A DNA stretch of 64,000 nucleotides from Beta vulgaris subsp. vulgaris (GCF_026745355.1 NC_079209.1:16898109-16962108); one strand, 5' to 3'; counted from the first letter of the stretch, positions 46,585 through 58,598 are shown. The notes: a model not told the origin generated them from the sequence alone. Translations and numbers: made by a program.

Positions 46585-48597
46585 ATGAACACACAAGACG
46601 ACTTTCGTGACAAGTATTCCAAGTGTCCAATTTTCAATGGGAAAGATTATGGATGGTGGAAGACTAGGATGAGGATCTACATTCAAGGCTCTAACTTTCA
46701 ATGCTGGAGAATCATAAAGACTGGACCTCTTCCTATTCAAAAAAAGATGATGAAGGAAACCTGATCGACAAGGAGGAAGATGAGTACAATTCTGTTGACT
46801 ACGGAAAGGCCGAAAAGAATTTCAAAGCTATGACTATTCTCCAATCTGGAATTGGACCTGATGAATATTCAAGAATCTCGGTGTGTACTACAGCTAAGGA
46901 AATCTGGGACACCCTGGAATTGGCACATGAAGGTACAAACGAGGTAAAACAGTCTAGGATAGATTTACTAGTCCAACAATATGAACTGTTCACAATGAAT
47001 AAGGACGAATCTATTAAAGATATGTTTACCAGATTTACACTAATAACTAATGAATAAGATCTTTAGGAAAAATCTATTCTTCTGAAGATTTAGTTAGAAA
47101 AGTGTTAAGAAGTTTGACTAATAAATGGCTTCCCAAAATAACTGCTATTCAAGAGGCTAAGGATTTAACAAAACTCTCACTAGAACAACTATTGGTTCCT
47201 TAATGACTCCGAACTTGTTTTAGACTCTAAATCAAGGAACCAAAGAATAAAGGGTTGGCCTTAAAAACTGAAGTAGAAACGGATGATAGTGATTGATGAA
47301 GAACTAGCGTTTTAACTAGAAATTTCAAAACTTTTTGAAAAAGAATAGGAGTAACAACTTCAGGAGAGGTGGAAACTCCAAAGGTAAAGGCACTACTTTA
47401 ACCCTAAGAAAAGTGCTACTAACTCTGGTTGTTTCAAGTGTGGTGAGTATGATCAAGGATTAAAGAATGCCCTCTGTGGGATGAAGAAAAGCCTAGAGAA
47501 AAACGAGAGCAGTCTAAGAAGGAGTACAAGAAAGCCATGATCGCAGCAGTCTGGGGAGACTCGGATTCTGACGAGGATCAGTGCCACGAAGCAAAATTAT
47601 GTCTGAATGCTGTACAGACTACTCTGAAGACAGCACTGAGCCCAGACGACTCACATCTATGCTTGATGGCTAAAAGTTCGAACCCTCTTGAAGAGAAGAA
47701 GAAGTGAGGTAAGTCTAACTTCTTTAAAACCTTCAATTCATCTTCTTTCCAAAAGTAAGCTTGTCATATTGCTTGAAAACGTAATTGATGATTGTCAAAA
47801 CATGAATGATAATTTTGATAACATGAAAAGGGAAATAAAAAATTTGACCAGGCTAAAAATTGGATTAGAAACAGAATATAAGGAATTACTTAAAGAAAAC
47901 AAAACTCTCATGAAAAAAATTGACGAGAAAGACTTAGAAATAATCAAACTAAAACAAGAAAAGACTCTAGTTGATAATCTCGTAAATAACTCATGCCAGT
48001 CACTGAGTTCCAAGCTGAAAAGTCTAGTCTTGAGGAACAAATTGAAAATTTAAATCACGAGTTGAATGAACTTAAGAACTCAAGACAACAATCTGAAATT
48101 GTCCACGCACGCTACCTAGTGATGAAAAGATAAGAGAAGAACTGGATAAGGTTAAAAAGGACTTAGAGATTTCCCGAAAAAGAAGTAGTGATTTGAATAC
48201 CTCAGTTGAATATTTGGAATCACAACTTTCTATTGCTCGAAAGATGCACGAAAAATGGACCAATGGGATGAATGCTCTAAATTACCTAACTTGCACCACA
48301 AACAACATGAACAAAACTGGATTAGGTTATTCTGCCCAGCAACTCAGTGTCAGGCTCAGTGCCAGACCCTTCGAAAGAGACTTTCGAAATAGAAAATACG
48401 TGGGCCTTCCTGAATACCTAATTTGCAATTTTTGTGGAAATAATGGTCATCTAATTGAAGACTGCAACAAAAACAAAAATCGAATTGCAAAGAATATTAA
48501 ACATGTTACTCAAATCTGGGTTAGAAAAGAAATTCTAGATGCTCAACGTAAGAAAAAGGGACCCAAGCAAATATGGGTTCCTAAAACTAACAAGTGA
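46585..48597 (+). pseudogene. SIRE gag
   Basis: Start ATG at 46585 (MNTQDDFRDKYSKCPIFNG). The UBN2-type capsid region is seen in YGWWKTRMRIYIQG and, in a shifted frame (46701-47057), in AKEIWDTLELAHEGTNEVK and DMFTRFTLI. A decayed zinc knuckle lies near 47430 (GCFKCGEY). A long coiled coil is encoded at 47750-48050 and continues, shifted, to 48260. An intact CCHC knuckle (CNFCGNNGHLIEDC) is at about 48424-48465. The stretch 48193-48597 ends just before the protease. At least five shifts or stops; no full Gag. Confidence 0.85.
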
Positions 48598-51500
48598 TTC
48601 TTGTGCAGGTAAACGTGAGAGGAAGCAACCTATGGTATCTCGACAGTGGTTGCTCAAGACATATGACTGGTGACAAAACACAATTCCTCTCACTAGTAGC
48701 CCACAATGGAGGGTGTGTTACATTTGGCGACAACAAAAATGGAGAGATCATTGGAATAGGCAATGTCGGCAAATCTCTAACACACTCCATCGAGAATATT
48801 ATGTTAGTAAACGGACTGAAACACAACTTGTTAAGTATATCACAACTGTGTCATAAAGGTAATGTTGTTGAATTTCATGCAAATTTGTGCCAAATCTTGA
48901 ATGAGAAGACGAGGGAAGTAATATTGGAAGGTAAAAGATAATCCACTACTTTGGCATAAAAGACTTGGACATGTTAGCTCTAGACTACTTAACAAATTGA
49001 GAAAAATGGATTTAGTAGATGGTTTACCATCCATAAACTTTGATTGGGAAACAATTTGTAATGCATGTGCTAGATGCAAACATGTTCGATCATCTTTTAA
49101 GTCAAAGACATTTGTTAGCACCTCTAAACCCTTGGAACTAATCCACATGGATCTTTGTGGCCCAATGCGTGTAAGGAGTAGAGGTAGTAGCAAATATGTG
49201 TTAGTACTTGTTGATGATTTCTCTAGATTTGTTTGGACATTATTCATTGGTGGGAAAGATGAAACATTTGATGTTTTTCTTGTTCATATTCGAAAAGTAC
49301 AAAATCAAACAAATTGTAAATTGCTGTGTGTCCGTACTGATCATGGCACTGAGTTTGAGAACACAGATTTCGAGAAATTTTGCAATGACAATGGAATTGA
49401 TCATAATTTCTCTGCACCAAGGACACCACAACAGAATGGAGTTGTAGAACGGATGAATCGTACTTTAGAAGACATGTCTCGAACCATGCTTCTACAAAGT
49501 GGCTTACCTAGAAGCTTTTGGGCCGAGGCAGTAAGCACTGCATGCTACATATATAACAGGACTAAAGTACGATCCATCTTGAATAAAACTCCATATGAAC
49601 TCATCAAAGGTAGGAAACCAAATATCTCTCACTTAAGATGTTTTGGATGTACTTGTTATGTTCACAACAATGGCAAGGACAATTTGGGTAAGTTTGATCC
49701 AAGAAGTGATGAAGCAGTGTTCATTGGTTACTCTCCTCATAGCAAAGCATATAAAGTATACAACAAAAGAACAATGCGTATGGAGGAGAGTGTCCATGTC
49801 ATATTTGATGAATCTGATAAAAGCTTACAAGATGTGCAAGTAGATGATGACGAAGACTTCTCTATTGGACTGATTAGAGAGTCACGAGACAAACGGCATG
49901 ATGAGAATAAACCTGAAACAAGTTCCGAGGCTCAGAGTATGGCACAGTCTGAAGAACAAAACAACAACTGCGACGAGAATGAAAAAGATGCAGAAGAGGT
50001 AACTGAAACTGTTGAAGAAGAAGTGTTAGCAGAACCAACAGAAGCTGAAGAAACGAAAACAAGCAGAACGCTCAGAGCATGGCACTGAGCCACAGAACGA
50101 AATTTTCACTCCGAAGAAGTGGAAACACCAAGGATCACATCCTACTGACCTAATACTCACAGACATATCAAAGGGAGTCAAACTCGTCATCTCTTCATAA
50201 CTTTTGTGCTTTCAATGCTTTATATATGAAATAGAACCTCTAATTATAAAATTGCATTGACTGACCTGATTGGATTTTGGCTATGCAGGATGAGTTAATC
50301 AATTCAAAAGAAACGAAGTTTGGCACTTAGAACCTCGTCCCACTCATCAATCAGTAATTGGAACTAAATGGGTTTTTAGAAACAAACTGGATGATAGTGG
50401 GATGATTGTTCGAAATAAAGCCAGACTAGTGTGCCAAGGATTTAACCAACAAGAGGGAATTGATTATGATGAGACTTTTAACCCTGTAGCCCGCTTAGAA
50501 GCAATTCGCATTTTGATATCCTTTGCAGCTTTTAAAAATATTAAACTTTTTCAAATGGATGTCAAAACTGCATTCTTAAACGGGTACTTCAAGGAAACAG
50601 TGTATGTTGAACAACCTCCTGGATTTATTGATCAAAATTTTCCTAATCATGTTTATAAACTAGATAAGGCACTTTATGGTCTAAAGCAAGCTCCTAGAGC
50701 TTGGTATGAACGCCTATCTATCTTTTTAATGGAAAATGGTTTAAACGAGGTTCAGTAGATAGGACATTGTTTCTGAAAAGTAAGGGGGAAGAATTGCTAG
50801 TTGTTCAAATTTACGTAGATGATATTATTTTTGGAGCAACTACAGAATTATTATGTCATTATTTTGCTGAACTAATGAAAAGTGAATTTGAAATGTCTAT
50901 GATGGGAGAATTAAGTTTCTTCCTAGGTTTACAAATCAAGCAACTGGATAATGGCATCATGATACATCAACAGAAATATGTGAAGGAACTATTGAAGAAG
51001 TATGGTATGGAAGATTCAAAGACTTATCCTACACCTGTACCTACTGCACTTAAGTTAGATCTGGACGAAAATGGTAAGAAAGTAGATGAAACAATGTACC
51101 GAGGTATGATAGGTTCTCTTCTCTATTTAACTTCCAGTCGACCAGATAGTCTTCACAATGTATGTCTCTGCGCCAGATTTCAATCATGTCCAAAGGAGTC
51201 TCACTTCAAAGCTGTCAAACGAATCCTTAGATACTTAAGAGACACTAATAACTTATATCTATGGTATCCTAAAGGAGGCAACTTTGACTTGATTGGTTTT
51301 TCTGACGCAGATTATGCAGAATTTTAGTAGATAGAAAAAGTACCTCTGGAACAGCCACCTTCTTAGGTCCTTGCTTAATCTCATGGGCTTCCAAAAAGCA
51401 AAATTCCGTGGCTCTTTCCACTGCAGAAGCTGAATATGTTGCAGCCGCATCTTGTTGTGCACAGGTATTATGGGTAAGACAACAACTTAGAGATTTTGGT

Positions 51501-51749
51501 GTTTTATTGATAATGTGCCCATTATGTGTGATAATACAAGTGCCATAAACATATCTAAAAATCTTGTTCAGCATTACTCAAAGTATAGAAATCAGATATC
51601 ATTTTTTACGTGATCATGTAGAAAAAGGTAATATAGCCCTTGAATTTATTTGTACTGAAGACCAAATAGCTGATATTTTCACTAAACCACTTGCTCGTGA
51701 AAGATTTGAAAAACATAGATTAGCCTTAGGGTTGATTTCTAGTGCCTAG
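48598..51749 (+). pseudogene. SIRE pol: protease, integrase, RT, RNase H
   Basis: Protease: LWYLDSGCSRHMTG near 48630. The GAG pre-integrase region and integrase follow at 48950-50088: CNACARCKH, catalytic HMDLCGPM, RTDHGTEFEN and QQNGVVERMNR, all three acidic residues present, in one long open frame of 363 codons. [34 protein letters not shown], then a stop at 50756, then the intact catalytic IYVDDIIFG near 50811. RNase H: YLTSSRPDS, GFSDADYA, a stop near 51327, then STAEAEYVAAASC and DIFTKPLARERFEKHR, ending at 51749. The domains are well preserved, but stops in RT and RNase H prevent a full polyprotein. Confidence 0.92.
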
Positions 51750-52195
51750 TTGATTTATGTGTTTATTTGATCCCTTTGCAAACTTAAGAGTTCAAAAGAT
51801 TATACCTACACTAAGTCAGATGTTTGATTTAATTCAAGACTCCTGAAAAGGCTATTGATGCTGTCCTGATAACTGACACCTAAGTTGCTTCAGAAAAATT
51901 CCATGAAAAATTCCAACAAAAGTATCACAATTTTCGAAAATTTCCATTGATGTTGCTTTGACAAAACTTAAATAATTTCAAAAACTGTTTTATAAAATGT
52001 TTTGAAAATTTATGCAAGGCATTTGAAGAAATAAAGATAAGTGGACTACAACCTAACCTCATAACACAAACCCCCATCTACCCCACCTAACCCCACACAC
52101 ATTAACCCCATTAACCTAACCGGTCCCCTTTTCATTTTTCAAACCCTACCCAAATCTTTCCACCTTCTCTCTTCTCTAACCTTCAAACTTTCACC

Positions 52196-53551
52196 ATGGG
52201 AAGAAAAATGGTGGCTCGACGGTTCCTCAAGAAAAACGCTGCTCCATCACCGACTCCCACACCCCCGTCCTCCCCGTCACAAGCTTCTCCCCCTCCGTTT
52301 TCTCCTCCCCCACAAACCGACAACCCTCCACCTTCTTTTCCACCGCAACCCGACAACCCTCCACCTCCTTTTCAACCGCAAACCGACAACTCTGCCCCTT
52401 CAACTTCCAAAACCAGCCGCCGTTTCAAAACCTTTGCCTCCAAAATAACCACCCCATCAAAACCTTCCTCCCACATTCCGAAACCGCGCAAACCCATTAC
52501 CAGATCTGCAAATTTTTTGGCACCCAAATCTACTTCCGCTGCTACTTCCGAAGCATCTCCATCGCGAAAAAGGAAGGCTTCTACTTCCGCTGCTACCTCC
52601 GACGCGTCTCCATCGCGAAAACGGAAGGCTCCTACTTCCGGTAAGTCCTCTGCTACACAACCGCAAGACTCTTCTGTTAAGATTTTGTCCGGTCGTGTTT
52701 TTCCCACTGATTGGGTTACACAACCAGAATTTAAGTTTTTCTTGGATGCTTTACAATCTCAAGGATGGGTGAAACTGATGAATTATAATGCTGGGGTGTA
52801 CGAGTCTAAAGTTGCTGAATTTTATGAGAATTTGTCTGTTAATGAGGATTTGGTGTTAAGTTCGTTTGTTAATGGTACTATGATTACACTCACTGTGACT
52901 GAGCTCGCTCAGCTTTTAGGAGTACCTTCCAGTGGTTTTTCGGAATTACCTCACCAATCATGGCCGTTATTGTCGGGAATTGACAACGCCACGATTAGCC
53001 GTACATTATCCGACCAGCCCCTAACCCACGCCCAGATATTTTCTGTTTCACGCCTCTCCGCCCCACATAAGCTCCTCCGTAACTTGATTACCAAGTCTGT
53101 TTTGCCTCGCATTGAAAACCGCGGTGAATGCCTCTTAATGGACCAGGTCCGTCTATGGTTGTTAATTCATGACCTTCCCATTAGTCTGCCTCACCTTATG
53201 ATTCTCCATATGAAAAACCTCTCTCAATCTTCTTTGTACTATCCTTATGGTGTCTGGCTTACTAAGATTTTTGATGCCTTTGATGTGATCTGTCCCCACA
53301 CTAAGGGGGTCACCTGTGTTGATGTTATGAGTACTGGGCTGCTGAGCAAGATGGACTTATGTGTTATGAATGGTGAATTGGTCAAGAAAGATTTTCGGGG
53401 TTGTGTTCCTAAGGAAGCATGCGTCGGGTGTTTGAAACTCGGGGAAGAGGTGCGTGAGATGCGAAGGCAGTTGCAGCAGATTTCCGCTTGTCAACGAGCA
53501 AGTGATACCATTGCTTCCCAAAGACACCGTCAACTCATGTCAAAACCCTAA
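52196..53551 (+). CDS. SIRE extra ORF (so-called envelope-like), intact, 451 aa
   Basis: Open from an ATG in strong context (ACCATGGG) to a stop at 53551, about 450 bases after pol. Residues 16-68 are proline-rich, with an 11-residue repeat (PQTDNPPP). Residues 112-128 and 129-145 are a perfect 17-residue duplication apart from one E/D change; each ends SPSRKRKA, a nuclear-localisation-like basic cluster. About residues 160-370 (FPTDWVTQPEF, VAEFYENL, VNGTMITLTVTELAQLLGVP) resemble the putative plant transposon protein family (PF20167). Residues 418-440 look coiled coil. I see no signal peptide or membrane segment, so an envelope role is doubtful. Function unknown. Confidence 0.8.
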   Translation: MGRKMVARRFLKKNAAPSPTPTPPSSPSQASPPPFSPPPQTDNPPPSFPPQPDNPPPPFQPQTDNSAPSTSKTSRRFKTFASKITTPSKPSSHIPKPRKPITRSANFLAPKSTSAATSEASPSRKRKASTSAATSDASPSRKRKAPTSGKSSATQPQDSSVKILSGRVFPTDWVTQPEFKFFLDALQSQGWVKLMNYNAGVYESKVAEFYENLSVNEDLVLSSFVNGTMITLTVTELAQLLGVPSSGFSELPHQSWPLLSGIDNATISRTLSDQPLTHAQIFSVSRLSAPHKLLRNLITKSVLPRIENRGECLLMDQVRLWLLIHDLPISLPHLMILHMKNLSQSSLYYPYGVWLTKIFDAFDVICPHTKGVTCVDVMSTGLLSKMDLCVMNGELVKKDFRGCVPKEACVGCLKLGEEVREMRRQLQQISACQRASDTIASQRHRQLMSKP

Positions 53552-54052
53552 ACCCTTTGTAGTCCTACTTTGAACTTCTGCTGATGCTTTGTAGTTTTTT
53601 TTTGATAAACTTGTAGTTGTTGTTAAAATGTTTTGATACTTTCTGGATGCTTTTTGGATATTTCTGTTGATTGTGAAATGGTGTGTGGGTGTAGCACCAG
53701 CATCACTAGCTCACTTGGTTGAGCTATTGGATTATTTTGGATATATTCTGACTATGTGCATGTTTTTTGTCTTTTTGCTACTTTTTGAGAATGACAAAAG
53801 GGGGAAAAGAAAGCATATAATATTGACTAGAATCTTGACGATATTCTAGGTTGAAATAATGTGAATAAAATATAAATGAGCATGTGGGGACAAGTGAAAA
53901 ATTGAATGCTATTAATCCGATGTACGGATAGGTTCTAAAAGGGTGAATAATCATTACATGCATTGTTTGAGGGGGAACAAAAGTCAATATGCATACTTTA
54001 AGGGGGAACAAATGTTTATTTAACAATATTATATTCATAGTTTGTCATCATC

Positions 54053-54064
54053 AAAAAGGGGAAT
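54053..54064 (+). other. SIRE polypurine tract
   Basis: AAAAAGGGGAAT ends next to the 3' LTR start TGTTGTGC, after the usual SIRE context TTTGTCATCATC. Confidence 0.8.
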
Positions 54065-54065
54065 T

Positions 54066-55438
54066 TGTTGTGCATGTACATGTTATGTTTTATGCACATG
54101 TTATGTTTTGATGATGAAAATTAATATAATATGTTGTAACATGAAAGTATGTAACAGTTGCAACAGATGCATGAAGAAAGAAATTGATAAACGAAGACTT
54201 TGAAGAAAAGAAGAATCAAGAATGAAGTTGTAGTTTATAATTTCTTAGAATAGTAACTTTAGATTAAAATGTAATATGCTCTAACTTAGTAATATGCTAT
54301 GTGCTAAATATAGAAATATAAAGTTAGTATAGTTATTATTTTCTTAGAGTTAAGAAAGTAAATAATTATATTAAAATTATATTTCTATATAAGAGGAAAT
54401 AGATTCTCGAAATCAGAAATAAAAAGGGATTAATGAAAACGAGTTTTTAGAAAAAGATTTTGTAAAACCGAGTTTCTAAAAGATTTTGATAAAACAAGTT
54501 TTTGAAAAGATTTTAATAAAAATCAGTTTTTGATAAAAACGAGTTTTGAAAAAGATTTTAATAAAAATTAGATTTTAATAAAACGAGTTTTTGAAAAAGA
54601 TTTTGATAAAAATCGTTTTTGATAAAACCGTGTTTTAAACAAAAAGATTTTTATAAAACAGAATTTTATTAAAACATGTTTTCAGATTTTCTAAAAGGAT
54701 TTGGAAAAATACTTTTTAGATATAAGCAGACTTGGAGTTGAAAAAGAAAATCAATGAAGAAAACTTATCTTTTTTTGTTTAAAAGATAAAGATAGAAAAA
54801 GATAAAGTTTTATCCCTTAAATCAAGGATTAAAAGATAAAAATATATTTTTAAGTGATTTTCGTCCTAAACAAGTCTTATAAAAGGGAATCAGAATTCAC
54901 TTTTAAATCTCACGTTTTCAGAGAGAAAAATCGAGTCTATTAAAAGCTGAAAATTATTTCCTACGGCACTGAGCATAGCACTGAGCGAGTCAGATTTAAG
55001 CTACTATTATACGATTGTAATTGTCCTCTACTTGCTTGACTAAGAAGCACATAATTGATGATCGTTCTCTTTCTGTAACTTTATCATTATAGAGAGTGTC
55101 AACACTTAGAGTTAAGTGTTGGGGGTCACTACTAGGGTTAGTAGTGAGGGGAATCTTATTGTATCAAGAGTTTGATATTTTAGGGTTCAAAGAAATAAAG
55201 AGTTTTATTTCGTGTGGACGTAGATCTCAGAGGTGAGATTGAACCACGTTATATCTTGTGTTTGCGTATCAAATTTCACTTAACTTCAGGTTATTATTCA
55301 CAAAAACTTAAATTAGCGATTTACGAGTGTTCGGCACAGTGCCAGGCACTGAGCCATAAAAGAGATTTTGCGAAAATCGATTAGATTGCACCACTCAATT
55401 CAACCCCCCCTTCTTGAGTGTCACCTTGTGTTCCAACA
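54066..55438 (+). repeat. SIRE 3' LTR
   Basis: 1373 bp, TGTTGTGCATG ... TTCCAACA. From about 54476 onwards it aligns with the whole 5' LTR. Confidence 0.9.
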
Positions 55439-55443
55439 AAGCG

Positions 55444-55841
55444 AGCTTGAAGGCCAGGCGGCAGGAGTAGCTTACTTAGTGTGTTTAGTGTTCTGTTGTT
55501 TTTTTAAAATTTATGTGGTTTCTTCAATATTGTTTTTCTTTGTATTTATGTTTTTTCGTGCTATTTGTTATTTATGTTTTTTTTGGGCCAAGCATTCTAC
55601 TTTTCCAAAAAAGATATTTCATATGTTGGGAAAGTAATTATATATTAAAACGTACACGATATCAAGTGGAATCAAATAAACAGGGAAACAAATTTCGTAT
55701 AACCTTAAAGCTATATTAAACAACCCACATTCACGTGGAAATGCCGCTAATAAAGAAAGCAAACCACAAGAGGATCATAGGTGGTACCACGCATTTCCAC
55801 TAATCATCGATAAATTTAATAGTTATACCAATTTGCTTCTC
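55444..55841. other. Tail of the RVT_3 locus and intergenic DNA
   Basis: Sequence flanking the SIRE element. GQAAGVAYLVCLVFCC is readable from about 55454, probably the 3' end of the broken RVT_3 sequence, followed by T-rich DNA. No intact gene. Confidence 0.5.
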
Positions 55842-55844
55842 TAA

Positions 55845-56152
55845 GGCCTGTTCTTTTCGGCATAAAACAATTGGACTGAACTGAACTGAACTGAACTGAA
55901 CTGAACTGAACTGAACTGAACTGATCTGAACTGAACTGAACTGAACTGAACTGAATTGAATTGAATTGAACTGAATTGAACTGGACTGAACTGAAATGAA
56001 TAGTGATATGTGAGAGTAAAAGTATTGTCAAGAGCTGAACTGATCTGAACTGAACTGAACTGAACTGAACTGAACTGAACTGAACTGAACTGAATTGAAT
56101 TGAACTGAATTGAACTGAACTGAACTGAAAATAAGTTGGGGAGAACAGGCCC
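55845..56152. mobile_element. Tourist-like MITE made of CTGAA repeats
   Basis: Ends GGCCTGTTCT (left, one G short) and AGAACAGGCCC (right), flanked by TAA (55842-55844 and 56153-56155), the PIF/Harbinger pattern. Most of the body is two long arrays of the pentamer CTGAA (some TTGAA), separated by about 50 unrelated bases (55990-56035). 308 bp, no coding capacity. Confidence 0.75.
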
Positions 56153-56155
56153 TAA

Positions 56156-56564
56156 GTAACACTACTACCAATTTTGGAACAATAATCTTCAATAAACATT
56201 ACTCAGAAGTGGTAAAAACAACGATTATAGAGAAACTAAAGCTGAACATAAAATAAGGACTAAAGCACAAATCAGGCATCCAACAATTAAATAAGAATAC
56301 AATTACCAATCACTTTTGAGTATACAATATCAATTAAAAAAATGTATTTATAAACAACCCACTTCTTCAAAAATTTATATTTACCATCATATACTGTAAA
56401 CCTTGGTTTAAGAGAGTTATTACAGATTGGAATCAGAATTCTCAAAAGAAAATTGATCAATGATATTAATACAGAAATAAAGAGATGATTATACCATAGT
56501 GCCACACCAATAAGGCGAGAAATAATAAGTTCGTCAGACATTACATGTTTTCGTCATAAAAGTA
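56156..56564. other. Intergenic DNA and 3' UTR of the NHL gene
   Basis: AT-rich; no gene recognised. The 3' UTR and polyadenylation region of the minus-strand gene ending at 56565 should lie here. Confidence 0.5.
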
Positions 56565-58598
56565 TTAAGTGTAATAAGCAGGGCATCTTTTATCCGTTAA
56601 ATTGTGCAAAACCGAACCATCAGGTCCAACAGGAGCAGCACAGTTAACATGCAATTTATGTTTTTTAGTAGTTTTACCCCATGATTGAATCTCGAATTTA
56701 ATCACGGATGTAATTTGAAGCCGAAATTGCACTTTCCCGGCCGCAAAATCACGCTGCATTTGCATCCAATGGCTAGTATTTATTGCCAAGATGGGCCCAC
56801 CTAAACCTGTTGTAAGTATTGTTGTATTTTTGGACCCTTGATCAAACGGCTCAGCCACCAATGGAGTCCCACCAACTATTTGACCTTGGTAAAAAATTAC
56901 ACATTGTATTGAATCGTAGTGGTATACTACCTGCAAAAAATGATAAGTATATTTCTATTATATAAGCCAAGGGAGGAGGTGTGGTGTCCTCTTTTGAAGT
57001 GACTAAAATATCCTAAATGATCTAATTAATAGAATGAAAAAAATTACAAAAACAAATCATTTAAAAATTCTCATTCCAACTTGCCATTTAAAACAAGTTT
57101 AAAATGGTATATGCATCAAATACTTCAATCAAAAATTAAATGGACAAAATATTTATACCTTATAAAAAAAGATGGCATACATAACGTGCACATGAAAAGT
57201 CTGAACATTCACTACCTTTGATATTCTTTTATTCAGTTAAACCAACTCATTATTTATGTTTTTTCTGTTCAATATTCATTCACAAAAAATTAATGTTAAC
57301 AATCACTCACAACCTTTTTTTTTTACATTAGCGAATTAATATATCTAAATTCATCTAACTGTTGAATTTTTCACATTTAAGTTTAATCATAAATAAAGTA
57401 CGAATGGAGTATCTAATAGAATAACAAATTTTGAAATTAACGCACGCATCGCGTGCATATAAAGGCTAGTGTTTAATAAATAAACTCGTAAAGATGATAC
57501 TCAAAAAGAAAAAAATTACCCTTAATTATTTGGCAATTGCCATGTTTGGCAATTAATTAGCAAATAACACTATTAGCGGGTTGTATTACTTGGTCTGACT
57601 AATAAACTATACTAGTGAATTTGACGTACTAATGGCACTAGTTATATGTATAAGCAATCAAGGACGAAGTCAAAACTTTGTCGGAGCCATAGTGTTGGGT
57701 CACTTAACCCTATTTAAAATCTAATTTTTTTTCATTTTTATAATTAAAATTGAAACTTTTTAATTTATCAAATTAGAGATACACCGCTACTTATTCCTAT
57801 TTCGTGCCTTTCATTTCAGACATATTTATGCAGGAGTAATGACAAATAGTTCCCCATCTTTTTCATTGCAATGTTTTGACTTTTGTAATGATCAAAGTAT
57901 AATTTTGACCATTATTATATTTTCATTTACATACTTTTACAAAAAATAGGTATCTTAAATTTATACATGAATCCAAATATAGTGTACATACTAATTTTTG
58001 TTTTTATAAATTTGTCTAACATTACTAGTCAAAACAATTATCTGAATAGTATAACTTTAAAAATGTTTAAATTAAAAAGGACGTAGTATTTTTTTTATCT
58101 TTGAAAGAAAGGACAGTATTATTTAGTATTAGAAATTTACGGCTATTCTCCATTATCTTCTTCTATGTATCATTCTTAGCTTGTGACACCTAATTTAAAG
58201 ATGAACAGTATAATTAGTCCTCCTAATTTCGCATTGCACAAAGATCAATAAAATTCAATAGTCTTTACCTTATGGTTTGGGTTGCGGATAGTAACATTCA
58301 TATTGACCGCAACACTTTCAGGGGCTACAGTTTGTTGGGCCTGGGCCAAACCTGGAATAGAAAAGTCCTCAATGTGAAATCTGGGCCTATGTGGGCGGAG
58401 GCTGAGCCATACAATGAAGGCAATTAGGCCCAGAAAAAAAAGAATGAATAAGAAGATGGTGCATATGAACTTGAAGATCCTGGTGGTTAGGCTCTCCTTC
58501 ACCCGGTGAGCGTAATACCGAAACGTATGGTGGCGCTGGAAGTTAGGTTTTGGACCGTTTCCGACTCGATGGATCGGGAGATGGTTCGGGTGGTTCAT
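56565..58598 (-). CDS. NDR1/HIN1-like (LEA_2 family) membrane protein, two exons
   Basis: Exon 1 is 58269-58598, exon 2 is 56565-56930, the intron GTAAAG ... TTTTTTGCAG between. The product is 231 residues, usual for NHL proteins. I chose the ATG at 58598 because upstream codons run through a poly(A) tract (KKKKK) likely to be 5' UTR; an in-frame ATG at 58697 would add 33 residues. Residues 1-40 are a basic cytosolic tail, 44-67 a single membrane span (FICTIFLFILFFLGLIAF), then WLSLRPHRPRF, typical of the family. The LEA_2 domain includes NMNVTIRNPNHK at the exon joint and YHYDSIQCVIFYQG after it. NHL proteins sit in the plasma membrane; some act in defence. No frame defect seen. Which NHL member this is cannot be told. 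Confidence 0.88.
56954..57469 (+). mobile_element. Non-autonomous Helitron in the NHL intron
   Basis: The 3' end is a perfect hairpin (GCACGC and GCGTGC around AT(C), 57442-57455), then ATATAAAGG, then CTAG (57466-57469) followed by T, the Helitron signature. A plausible 5' end is TCTATTATATAAGCC at 56954, but the base before it is T rather than the expected A, so the left end is less sure. Confidence 0.6.

Larger units (their letters stand above)
45561..55438 (+). mobile_element. Ty1/copia SIRE-lineage LTR retrotransposon
   Basis: A 9.9 kb element with target duplication AAGCG (45556-45560 and 55439-55443). The primer site complementary to initiator methionine tRNA (TGGTATCAGAGC, 46533-46544) follows the 5' LTR. 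The purine tract AAAAAGGGGAAT (54053-54064) precedes the 3' LTR. The order gag, protease, integrase, RT, RNase H is Ty1/copia. A long ORF after pol, a coiled-coil gag extension and a second zinc knuckle point to SIRE. Gag-pol is broken at many points; the extra ORF is intact. Confidence 0.95.

Noticed and set aside
52372..52707. Minus-strand ORFs opposite the SIRE extra ORF
   Set aside because: Shadow of the repetitive N-terminal coding region on the other strand.
53688..53745. tRNA-like A-box phrase after the SIRE extra ORF
   Set aside because: TAGCTCACTTGGTTGAGC resembles a SINE head, but no B box follows and it lies inside the element's 3' region.
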